DNA of 6,254 nt from JAAURS01 sp031362245 (GTDB lineage Bacteria > Cyanobacteriota > Cyanobacteriia > Thermosynechococcales > Thermosynechococcaceae). The notes under the pieces were generated by a model. It did not search any database. It saw nothing but the letters and a program-made list of their open reading frames with translations, and was not told the DNA's origin. Location: positions 1 to 6,254 of the forward strand of contig JANLSD010000017.1 in the NCBI GenBank assembly GCA_031362245.1, read 5' to 3'. Below, one piece after another: positions 1-5,211 of the stretch (positions within the stretch are counted from its first letter, which is position 1; every line of letters begins with the position of its first letter). The translations under genes were made by a program, and so were the position numbers.

Positions 1-80
1 GAGCGCTATCAAGACTCCCAATCAGCGGTTAGAGAATCAATCCCTTTTATGACCATCACGATGGATTCTGTTCAGACGAT

Positions 81-113
81 GGCTCAATTGGCGATCGCGT
101 TGCCAATTGAGCC
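81..113. repeat. Perfect 12-bp inverted repeat (stem-loop) with HIP1 at its loop
   Basis: The arms GGCTCAATTGGC (81-92) and GCCAATTGAGCC (102-113) are exact reverse complements around a 9-base loop (93-101). The cyanobacterial HIP1 octamer GCGATCGC (91-98) spans the end of the left arm and the loop. An open frame enters from the window edge and stops at 115-117, right at the end of the stem, so the hairpin could be a transcription terminator for an upstream gene. There is only a short T run about ten bases later (122-126), so it is not a textbook intrinsic terminator. The structure is seen directly; any role is inference. Confidence 0.6.
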
Positions 114-117
114 GTGA

Positions 118-331
118 ATGGACTTTTTCAGCAAGCCCTAACTAGGACAGAGTTACAAGCTGGTTTCGGGAATCGCACCAAAGTCCCGCACCGATTCAGT
201 TCAGACTTCTTAAACGGAATGTCTCGCCCTAGGGCGAAGCTCCCTATACGCAGCACAACCAAGGTTACACCGCGCCTTGTCAATGTACTACAAAAATACT
301 ACATCCGCAATCAAGTCGCTATGGAGGCGGG
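118..331. other. No convincing gene; contains a 14-bp palindrome and a short direct repeat
   Basis: An open frame on + (114-389) crosses this stretch, but its translation resembles no family I know, has no ribosome binding site, and its right part lies antisense to a more gene-like minus-strand frame. Two small structures are visible. One is a perfect 14-bp palindrome TCGCCCTAGGGCGA at 224-237. The other is a direct repeat TACTACA at 286-292 and 297-303. Neither has an assignable function. Confidence 0.4.
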
Positions 332-498
332 CTATTTCACCAATTTCTTGACCTTAGCCATGATGCTTTCAGGATCCAGATCTCGATGAGGATACTGTTC
401 CCACAGGCCGCCGCAGCCTTCCTTACGGGTACCAGGGTGAGCAAACTTAGGCGTTAACCCTCACGCAATCTTAAACGGTTATTGGGCTTTTGAAACAT
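332..498 (-). pseudogene. Possible frameshifted small gene, unrecognised
   Basis: On the minus strand an ATG at 498-496 opens a 14-codon frame (MFQKPNNRLRLREG) that hits a stop at 456-454. An adjacent frame is open from 460 to a TAG at 334-332 and ends ...DLDPESIMAKVKKLVK. Adding one base in the G/T run near 457-460 would join them into a continuous basic protein of about 55 residues with ordinary codon use, including a GCGGLWEQYPHRD segment. This pattern suggests a small gene broken by a one-base deletion, or two chance frames. I do not recognise the protein. The start codon has only a weak upstream GAG as ribosome binding site. The ATG lies divergently beside the toxin-antitoxin promoter. 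Confidence 0.3.
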
Positions 499-526
499 TT
501 GCTCTCGGTTGAAAAGTAGTCGGCTA

Positions 527-554
527 CTTACAATGTTTACGTTGTAGATATAAT
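527..554 (+). promoter_or_regulatory. Sigma-70-type promoter of the toxin-antitoxin operon
   Basis: A consensus -10 box TATAAT lies at 549-554. A plausible -35 box CTTACA (527-532, four of six consensus bases) sits 16 bp upstream. The antitoxin ATG begins 34 bases after the -10 box, giving a short leader. The spacer is occupied by a palindrome (annotated separately), which suits repression by a bound antitoxin. Confidence 0.6.
529..546. promoter_or_regulatory. Probable operator of the toxin-antitoxin operon
   Basis: TACAATGT (529-536) and ACGTTGTA (539-546) form an inverted repeat with seven of eight positions matching, separated by TT. The site overlaps the end of the -35 box and fills most of the -35/-10 spacer. 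Ribbon-helix-helix antitoxins of type II modules bind such palindromes in their own promoter and repress it, more tightly with the toxin. The palindrome is seen; its use by this antitoxin is inferred from the family. Confidence 0.5.
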
Positions 555-588
555 AGTTGTGATGGATGCTAATGAGGTCATTTAAGCC

Positions 589-840
589 ATGCCGAAGGAA
601 GTGACAATTTCAACGCGTGTGACTGAGGAATTGGCTGAGCAGATGGATATATTGTCTAGCCAGTTAGGTCGAACCCGTTCTTGGCTTTTGCATGAGGCTT
701 TGCAGGTTTATGTTGCGTCTGAGCTGGAGTTTCTTGATGCCGTTCAGGAGGGGTTGACGGATTTAGCCCAGGGGAATGTCGTTAATCACGATCAGGTGGT
801 GGCGGATTGGTCGGCTCGTCGTAGTGGATCTCAGGGTTAA
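589..840 (+). CDS. Ribbon-helix-helix antitoxin (CopG/ParD-like) of a type II toxin-antitoxin system
   Basis: This 83-residue protein has the layout of ribbon-helix-helix antitoxins. There is an N-terminal beta strand at about residues 4-11 (EVTISTRV) that would pair in the dimer and contact DNA. Two helices follow (about 12-26 and 29-45) joined by the turn LGRTR, with the typical RSWLLHEAL segment. An acidic C-terminal half (about 46-83), ending VVADWSARRSGSQG, would wrap the toxin. It should act as a dimer that neutralises the downstream ParE-like protein and represses the shared promoter through the palindrome at 529-546. The start is supported by GAGG at 574-577, 11 bases before the ATG, which is slightly far. 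The length is normal for the family. Its stop codon overlaps the toxin start by one base (TAATG), indicating translational coupling. Confidence 0.88.
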   Translation: MPKEVTISTRVTEELAEQMDILSSQLGRTRSWLLHEALQVYVASELEFLDAVQEGLTDLAQGNVVNHDQVVADWSARRSGSQG

Positions 841-1109
841 TGGCTATTGTTTGGACGGTTTCGGCGCGACGGGACGTGAATGGGATCTGGGATTGTATTG
901 AGGCGCGAAGTCCAGATGCGGCTGAGTTGGTGAGTAGTGAGATTTTGAGGGCGGTTGAGGGGCTTTTGCAGTTTCCGAAGCGGGGGAAGCCTGGTCGGGT
1001 TAAGGAAACGCGAGAACTGGTGGTTTCTGGGCTGCCTTATGTGGTGGTTTATCTTTTGGCAGAAGGAAATGTGGTAATTCTGCGGGTTCTACATGGAGCA
1101 CAAGATTGA
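840..1109 (+). CDS. ParE/RelE-family toxin of a type II toxin-antitoxin system
   Basis: This 89-residue protein matches the ParE/RelE fold. It has an N-terminal strand (IVWTVSARRDV, 3-13), a helical hairpin (about 14-44), and then FPKRGKPGRV (45-54). The conserved core follows: TRELVVSGLPYVVVYLL (58-73) and the family C-terminal signature ILRVLHGAQ (80-88). Members poison either DNA gyrase (ParE type) or ribosome-bound mRNA (RelE type). The sequence is closer to the ParE-like branch, but the target cannot be decided by eye. The gene starts within the antitoxin stop codon, with AGGG only three bases upstream, so translation is probably coupled to the antitoxin. Length and conserved ends indicate an intact toxin. 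No strong terminator follows; a weak 5-bp hairpin lies at 1120-1136. Confidence 0.88.
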   Translation: MAIVWTVSARRDVNGIWDCIEARSPDAAELVSSEILRAVEGLLQFPKRGKPGRVKETRELVVSGLPYVVVYLLAEGNVVILRVLHGAQD

Positions 1110-1318
1110 CCAAAATAGTCCATCACAGAGAGATGGCTCCAAAAACTGCTGCTCGAACAACCCAAAACAATTGATCACCACAGTATGCATAGCCCCGATC
1201 TTCTTACACAAAAAGCAACTCGTTGATGGGCGATCGCTCCACACTAAGAGTCCGTTATAACAGCCCCAGAATCAATATTATTCAAGGCTTACAGAGAATT
1301 AGATCAGTCCACCATTAA
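1110..1318. other. Intergenic stretch without a supported gene
   Basis: Between the toxin gene and the DUF29 gene I see no convincing coding frame on either strand. A short minus-strand frame here reads into the antisense of the toxin end and has no family resemblance. The stretch holds one HIP1 octamer (1230-1237) and a weak hairpin (CCATC 1120-1124 with GATGG 1132-1136) without a T tract. Confidence 0.5.
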
Positions 1319-1347
1319 TTGCAAATAGCCTGCATAATGTCTAGTAT
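1319..1347 (+). promoter_or_regulatory. Candidate promoter of the DUF29 gene
   Basis: TTGCAA (1319-1324) and TAGTAT (1342-1347) are separated by 17 bp, each matching four of six consensus bases. A CATAAT at 1333-1338 is an alternative -10 box but without a well-spaced -35 box. The predicted leader to the DUF29 start is about 75 bases. This rests on pattern matching only. Confidence 0.35.
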
Positions 1348-1415
1348 GAGAATAAGGGCGACCGCAGATTTTTTATCAACTTATCCACTCAGAAAATCGA
1401 AATTGAGTTAGTAAT

Positions 1416-1421
1416 GGGAGG
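1416..1421 (+). promoter_or_regulatory. Ribosome binding site that favours a GTG start for the DUF29 gene
   Basis: GGGAGG lies seven bases before the GTG at 1429-1431, an ideal Shine-Dalgarno spacing. The in-frame ATG at 1414 overlaps this element and has only a weak GAG upstream. Translation therefore more likely begins at GTG 1429. Confidence 0.55.
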
Positions 1422-1428
1422 CAGGCCA

Positions 1429-1884
1429 GTGACCATTGAATTACGAACGAGCCAAAAGAGTCTCTATACAATTGATTTTGTCCAATGGATTGAAAAAACT
1501 GCCCAACAGCTTCGCAATCAAGACTATGCCGATGTGGACTGGGAAAACTTAATAGACGAAATTGAGGATATGTCGAGACGAGAGCGAAAAGCCTTGAAGA
1601 GCAACCTCATTGTGGTTCTACTTCATCTACTCAAATGGGAGTATCAGCCAGAATATAGAACTGGAAGTTGGCGTGGAAGTATTCGAGAACATCGAAGACG
1701 GATTAATGAGGATCTGAAGGATTCTCCCAGTTTGGTACCGTATCTTGAAGAAGTATGGGCTGAATGCTATGAGGAGGCCAGGAATCAGGCTGCTGATGAA
1801 ACGGGTCTACCTCTAGAAATATTTCCCCTGAAGTCTCTTTATTCTACTGAACAAGCTTTAGACTCCAAGTCTATGCCCCAATAA
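1429..1884 (+). CDS. DUF29 domain-containing protein
   Basis: The 151-residue product is a DUF29 protein, a family abundant in cyanobacteria and of unknown biochemical role. Recognisable family blocks in order are SLYTIDFVQWIEKTAQQLR (11-29), DWENLIDEIEDM (37-48), NLIVVLLHLLKWEYQP (59-74), SWRGSIREHRRRI (80-92), DSPSLVPYLEEVW (98-110) and the C-terminal ETGLPLEIFP (124-133). The length is normal for the family and no block is missing. It is soluble and largely helical, with no signal peptide or membrane segment. An ATG at 1414 would add five residues, but the GGGAGG spacing and the usual MT...LRTSQKSLY-type N-terminus favour GTG 1429. It stands alone, more than 300 bases after the toxin gene, with its own candidate promoter. 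The Uma2 remnant follows after about 100 bases. Confidence 0.85.
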   Translation: MTIELRTSQKSLYTIDFVQWIEKTAQQLRNQDYADVDWENLIDEIEDMSRRERKALKSNLIVVLLHLLKWEYQPEYRTGSWRGSIREHRRRINEDLKDSPSLVPYLEEVWAECYEEARNQAADETGLPLEIFPLKSLYSTEQALDSKSMPQ

Positions 1885-1982
1885 AAGTAACTCGAATTCC
1901 TTCTATAGCGATCACCCCCCACAAAATCCCCCCGAAACCCGATCGCCCTTGTGATGATTTAGGCGGGTATCAAATTGAAAAA

Positions 1983-2381
1983 ATGGGTATTCAAGCGGCG
2001 GCACCTGATTCTGTGCTCTACATTGGCGAAGGCTCGCCGCAGTTTAAGATGGGTGAATCTCGATTTATCAACCTCGATCACTGGCGGGTGCCGGACTTGG
2101 TGGCAGAAGTCTCAGATACAACGCTGGCTTCAGATTTAGACGAAAAGAAGCAGCTTTATGCGGCTTTGAGGATTCCAGAATATTGGGTGGTGGATGTTAG
2201 AGGGCTGAGGGTCTTGGCGTTTCGGTTGGATGAGGGGAGACGTTATCAGCAGGTTGAGGTTTCTGTGGCACTGACGGGGCTACCGATCGGTCTTCTGGAA
2301 CAAACTTTGATGAATCTGGGACAGGGCGTGAGCAATCGTGTGGCGGCTCAAGGTTTTGACCAAGCTATTCAAGCGCTTTAG
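1983..2381 (+). pseudogene. N-terminally truncated Uma2-family (PD-(D/E)XK-like) protein
   Basis: This frame encodes the C-terminal two thirds of a Uma2 (DUF820) protein, a cyanobacterial family with a restriction-endonuclease-like fold and mostly unknown function. The core is present: APD (D9), the strand with the second acidic residue PDLVAEVSD (E42), DEKKQLYAAL (K55 region), the signature IPEYWVVDVRG (64-74), and the C-terminal GLPIGLLEQTL segment (99-109). Full-length members are roughly 180-230 residues; this one is 132 from the first ATG. Upstream of that ATG the same frame reads CDDLGGYQIEK (about 1950-1982), which still resembles family members. The true coding homology therefore begins before the ATG and stops abruptly near 1945, where C-rich unrelated sequence takes over. 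No ribosome binding site precedes the ATG. This is most likely a 5'-deleted pseudogene, though translation of the fragment cannot be excluded. Confidence 0.72.
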
Positions 2382-2416
2382 ACCTTGAAGGTTTTATACT
2401 GATTTTCTGACAAAAA

Positions 2417-2460
2417 TGCAATCTAACGCCGCTGGATATGGAGTTAGCTTGCAAAAGCTA
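2417..2460. repeat. Two overlapping, mutually exclusive hairpins
   Basis: TGCAATCTAAC (2417-2427) can pair with GTTAGCTTGCA (2443-2453) at ten of eleven positions around a 15-base loop. The right arm also takes part in a second perfect hairpin, TAGCTT (2445-2450) with AAGCTA (2455-2460) around GCAA. Only one can form at a time. The structure lies between the Uma2 remnant and the insertion sequences. No short T tract follows, so it is not a clear terminator, and any switching role is speculative. Confidence 0.4.
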
Positions 2461-2570
2461 TATAAATCTTGAATTTCGGTGACAGGTTGAAACGTGCAGG
2501 GTAATAAGTCATTTATGAGTATTAGGACTTACGCATTGACAAAAATAGTGCGATACCTGTACCTGCTGCC

Positions 2571-2614
2571 TGAGTTTCAAAACTTCGGCACCCAGTGACA
2601 CAAACTTCGGCACC
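2571..2614. repeat. Left terminal repeats of the IS21 element
   Basis: Two copies of the core AAACTTCGGCACC occur 22 bases apart (2580-2592 and 2602-2614). The inner copy is preceded by TGACAC and so matches the right-end 19-mer perfectly in inverted orientation. The outer copy is preceded by GTTTCA instead, so the expected tip sequence is not conserved there. Paired repeats at each end are a hallmark of IS21-type elements and serve as IstA binding sites. Confidence 0.75.
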
Positions 2615-2625
2615 CCCAAAAGCAT

Positions 2626-2657
2626 TCCCCGGCAGGGGAGAAAATCGAGAGGATTTT
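2626..2657 (-). terminator. Weak hairpin pair downstream of istB
   Basis: Read on the minus strand after istB, AAAATC pairs with GATTTT (2657-2641, 5-base loop). It is followed by TCCCC-TGCC-GGGGA (2639-2626), a five-pair GC-rich hairpin, and then AATGCTTTT. The T run is short and displaced, so termination would be inefficient if it occurs. The remaining bases to the istB stop show no other structure. Confidence 0.25.
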
Positions 2658-2757
2658 GGGGTGGTTCCAGTGTCTCAAGAAAGAGCGAAAAAGAACCTGC
2701 CCCATAGATACCACACCTGACGAAAAGAGAGAATTGAGCACGGACTGATTTAGGGTG

Positions 2758-3513
2758 TCATGAATCAGTGCTCTCCTGTTGAGACTTAAGCTTACTGGTC
2801 AGCTTACGCATCGACTCACCCTTGAGTGAGAGGCGGATAGCGTCATGAACAATCCGGTCAAGAATGGCATCCGCCAGTGTGGGGTCTTGGATCTGAGGAT
2901 GCCATTGCGTGATAGGAACCTGAGTGACAAATAAACAGGACGTCTTGCGAAAGCGGTCATCCAAAAGGTCTAGCAGTTCACGAGCCTCTGATACTGACAA
3001 AGGATCTCTGAGCCATTCATCCAAGACCAGAAGAGAGTAAAGGGTAAACTGCTTGCGGAGCTTTGGGAAAGAGCCATCCGCCTTGGCCAGTTTTAACTCC
3101 AAAAGTAAGTCAGCCGTTTTGATATAACGTACAGAATATCCCTGCTTGCAAAGATGGTCAGCCAACACACATGCAAGAAAGGACTTTCCGACCCCTGTGG
3201 GGCCAAGCAAAACAAGGCTTAATCTCTCGTGTACCCATTGGCCTTGGGCAAGTTCGAGAAACTGTCCCTTGCGGAGTCCTCTAGGGACATCAAAATCCAC
3301 GACATCCAGGGCAGCATGAATGGGAAGCCGTGCTTGAGACAGACGACGTTGAAGGCGTTGATTTTGACGACGCAGATGTTCGCGTTCTACCATCAGGGCA
3401 AAGCGCTCATCAAAGGCAAGGTCATGATAAGTCTTGAGGGTCTGTTGCTCCTGCCAAGCTTCCAGTAACCCAAAGAGTTGGAGGTTTTTCAATTGGTCAA
3501 TTGTTTGTTGCAT
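2758..3513 (-). CDS. istB: IS21-family helper ATPase IstB
   Basis: IstB is the AAA+ ATPase (DnaA/DnaC-like) that assembles on DNA and helps IstA choose and capture target DNA. The 251-residue product is full length. It has an N-terminal helical segment (about 1-70) with the typical LKNLQLFGLLEAW start, and the usual FDVPRGL before the ATPase core. Walker A is GPTGVGKS (104-111) and Walker B is LLVLDE (161-166). The sensor strand is CLFVTQ (193-198), and the family C-terminal signature includes LADAILDRIVHDA (213-225) and LKGESMRKL (230-238). All nucleotide-binding residues appear intact. It lies 21 bases downstream of istA in the same direction. No good Shine-Dalgarno sequence precedes its ATG, so translation may depend on coupling with istA. 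Confidence 0.93.
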   Translation of the reverse strand: MQQTIDQLKNLQLFGLLEAWQEQQTLKTYHDLAFDERFALMVEREHLRRQNQRLQRRLSQARLPIHAALDVVDFDVPRGLRKGQFLELAQGQWVHERLSLVLLGPTGVGKSFLACVLADHLCKQGYSVRYIKTADLLLELKLAKADGSFPKLRKQFTLYSLLVLDEWLRDPLSVSEARELLDLLDDRFRKTSCLFVTQVPITQWHPQIQDPTLADAILDRIVHDAIRLSLKGESMRKLTSKLKSQQESTDS

Positions 3514-3534
3514 GGTTAGTTTTGATAGGGGTGC

Positions 3535-5079
3535 TTAGTGGTAGTAGTTTTGTCCACGAACATTTTCGTGAAGTCCAGGAATGATGTGAGGGGCTTCATC
3601 TAGTACAGGCGTTGATTCGAGCTTTGCCTTGAGGATGGAGCGTAATCGTCGCAACCCGACGAGATTGAAAAGATTGGCTCTTCGACAAGCTTCTTCAAGC
3701 CGTTCAGCTCCATAGCTGGTTTTGAGTCCCTGAATCCCCCGAATTGCTCGGAAGGCTTGTTCTTCATAGTCTTTCTTATCAAAGATGGCCTGAACCTGAG
3801 TGTGCGTATGAGGCCCAATTTGACTGGCCCAGACGAGGAATTTTTCCTTGGATTGGGTTTTGTAAGCCCAATGCTCAGGGGGCATATGTTCCGGTCTGGT
3901 GGAGTGGCGATAGACCACACGGGAACGTTCATGAATGGCAATGCGCTGCGCTTCATGAAACACTTCCACTAAGGACTCGGACATTTTCACCATGACCTCT
4001 TTACGAACGAATCCATAGGGCACTGAATAGTAGTGGCGCTCTATTTCCAGGTGATAGTCTAGGTTGACCTTTGCTCGTTTCCAAGTCGCAAAGATAAACG
4101 ACTGGGAGGGCAATTCTCTTAAATGGGGTTGGTCTACTGTCTCAAATAGCGATCGCCGAGACACACCATAATCTTTCATCGTTCGTTGATTGAAACATTC
4201 GAGTTTGATGCTGATGGCAGCGTTTAACGCTGTGAAGCTCTCAAAGGTTTCGTGACGCAGGGGAGCCAGAATTTGTCTTTCAACCTCTTGAACGGCTTTT
4301 TTAACTTTGGCTTTATCCCGTGGTTCTTTGGGACGTGCTGGCACAACGGCAACGCCATAGTGCTCTGCAAAGTCCTGATAGCTACGATTGATCCCTGGTT
4401 CATAGCGACAGGGATCTGTTACGCCGGATTTAAGATTGTCTGGAACAATGCACGCTGGCACGCCACCAAAGAAGGCCAGCGCCCGTTGATGTGACCCAAT
4501 CCAATGGGGCAGGGTTTGGGATGGGGTGGCTTCAGCAAAGGTATAGTTGCTTGCCCCCAAACACGCGACAAAGATTTGAGCCGCGACAATTTCTCCCGTT
4601 TCAGGGTTGAGCACGGGTACGGTAGGGCCGCAGTAGTCTACAAAGAGTTTGTCCCCACCTTTATAGACCTGGCGCATGGACAGTTTCTGATGGCCTGACC
4701 ACATCCGATAACGACGACAAAAAACCCCGTAGCTGCATTGCCATTGTCCATTCTCTTTCCCTTCAAGCCACAGTAGTGCGAGGGTCACTCCTTTGCGCTT
4801 GAGTTCACGATGGATCTCCTTGAAGTCTATGCCTGACTCTTCTTGGGCCTTTTTGATTCGGCCTTTTTCTAAGAGTTGTTTAGCGTCGCTATCACTGAGT
4901 CGGCTTAAGTGTTCATAACTCAGGGACTTTGCCTGAGCACGCTGTAGGTAGTCTTGCACTGTTGAACGGGCGATGTCGCAACTCCGAGCAATCTGGCTCT
5001 GGTTATAGCCCAGATCGCTTAGGCGAAGAATCTCACGAAATTTCACCATTGGTAGTAGGTCTCCTTGTTGATGCTTCAT
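3535..5079 (-). CDS. istA: IS21-family transposase IstA, probable catalytic mutant
   Basis: IstA is the DDE transposase that binds the element ends and performs strand transfer. The 514-residue product is full length. It has an N-terminal helix-turn-helix (about 14-46, REILRLSDLGYNQSQIARSC), a linker, then an RNase H-like core with D148 in LFVDYCGPT and D214 in VPDNLKSG. The C-terminal beta-barrel region (RHYYSVPYGF, 348-357) and the usual ending HENVRGQNYY are present. IS21 transposases normally carry the third acidic residue 46 positions after the second Asp, in the context DKAKVEnAV. Here that context reads DKAKVKKAV, with Lys at 260 (AAA, plus-strand 4300-4302). One G-to-A change from GAA would explain it. 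The frame has no other visible damage. The ATG at 5079 has AGAGGG about eight bases upstream; an in-frame ATG at residue 11 also has AGGAG upstream. Confidence 0.9.
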   Translation of the reverse strand: MKHQQGDLLPMVKFREILRLSDLGYNQSQIARSCDIARSTVQDYLQRAQAKSLSYEHLSRLSDSDAKQLLEKGRIKKAQEESGIDFKEIHRELKRKGVTLALLWLEGKENGQWQCSYGVFCRRYRMWSGHQKLSMRQVYKGGDKLFVDYCGPTVPVLNPETGEIVAAQIFVACLGASNYTFAEATPSQTLPHWIGSHQRALAFFGGVPACIVPDNLKSGVTDPCRYEPGINRSYQDFAEHYGVAVVPARPKEPRDKAKVKKAVQEVERQILAPLRHETFESFTALNAAISIKLECFNQRTMKDYGVSRRSLFETVDQPHLRELPSQSFIFATWKRAKVNLDYHLEIERHYYSVPYGFVRKEVMVKMSESLVEVFHEAQRIAIHERSRVVYRHSTRPEHMPPEHWAYKTQSKEKFLVWASQIGPHTHTQVQAIFDKKDYEEQAFRAIRGIQGLKTSYGAERLEEACRRANLFNLVGLRRLRSILKAKLESTPVLDEAPHIIPGLHENVRGQNYYH

Positions 5080-5107
5080 GGCTATGCCCTCTTTTTCTTG
5101 TTCTGTT

Positions 5108-5120
5108 GGAACGAAGTTTA
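5108..5120. repeat. Possible degenerate third right-end repeat of the IS21 element
   Basis: GGAACGAAGTTTA shares CGAAGTTTA with the inner right-end repeat at 5175-5183 but lacks the GGTGC part. It lies between the istA start and the terminal repeats. IS21 elements can carry more than two binding sites at an end. The match is short and may be chance. Confidence 0.25.
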
Positions 5121-5169
5121 GAGGCTGATGAAGTCAGTGGATATTACCTACCGATGTTTCTTCCCAGGG

Positions 5170-5211
5170 GGTGCCGAAGTTTACGTCACTCAGGTGCCGA
5201 AGTTTGTGTCA
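5170..5211. repeat. Right terminal repeats of the IS21 element
   Basis: Two 19-base copies lie 23 bases apart: GGTGCCGAAGTTTACGTCA (5170-5188) and GGTGCCGAAGTTTGTGTCA (5193-5211), differing at two adjacent positions. The outer copy is the perfect inverse of the left-end sequence at 2596-2614. It ends in CA, as expected for a TG...CA element tip. The stop codon of the neighbouring transposase begins only nine bases further right. Confidence 0.8.

Larger units (their letters stand above)
2571..5211 (-). mobile_element. IS21-family insertion sequence (istA-istB), outer left boundary uncertain
   Basis: The element has the IS21 layout: two genes in one direction, istA then istB, flanked by ends with repeated transposase-binding sequences. 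The right end carries two copies of GGTGCCGAAGTTTNNGTCA (5170-5188 and 5193-5211). The left end carries TGACACAAACTTCGGCACC at 2596-2614, the exact inverse of the outermost right copy, plus an outer partial copy AAACTTCGGCACC (2580-2592) preceded by TGAGTTTCA. Its length of about 2.6 kb suits the family. I could not find a convincing target-site duplication for any choice of tips. Both genes are open, but IstA appears to have lost a catalytic residue, so autonomous movement is doubtful. The element abuts the 3' end of another transposase gene. Confidence 0.8.

Noticed and set aside
1..117. Open frame entering from the left edge and stopping at 115-117
   Set aside because: It is only 38 codons with no recognisable motif and is interrupted by a perfect hairpin. 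It could be the tail of an upstream gene, but this cannot be supported from the window alone.
286..303. Direct repeat TACTACA as a possible iteron or CRISPR-like repeat
   Set aside because: There are only two short copies four bases apart, with no further units.
114..389. Plus-strand open frame of 91 codons starting with GTG
   Set aside because: It has no ribosome binding site, no family resemblance and a start within the hairpin end. Its right part is antisense to a more protein-like minus-strand frame.
430..470. Possible tRNA-like or stem-forming segment around GGTGAG/CTCAC
   Set aside because: Only short stems of four to five pairs can be drawn, with no cloverleaf or conserved tRNA positions.
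1120..1136. Hairpin after the toxin gene as an intrinsic terminator
   Set aside because: The stem has only five pairs and no T tract follows.
3229..3468. Plus-strand frame inside istB
   Set aside because: It is antisense to the conserved istB coding sequence and has no family resemblance; it is a shadow frame.
3600..3956. Minus-strand frame in another phase inside istA, with further plus-strand frames at 3744-3995, 4252-4494 and 4504-4698
   Set aside because: All overlap well-conserved istA coding sequence in other phases and show no protein-family features.
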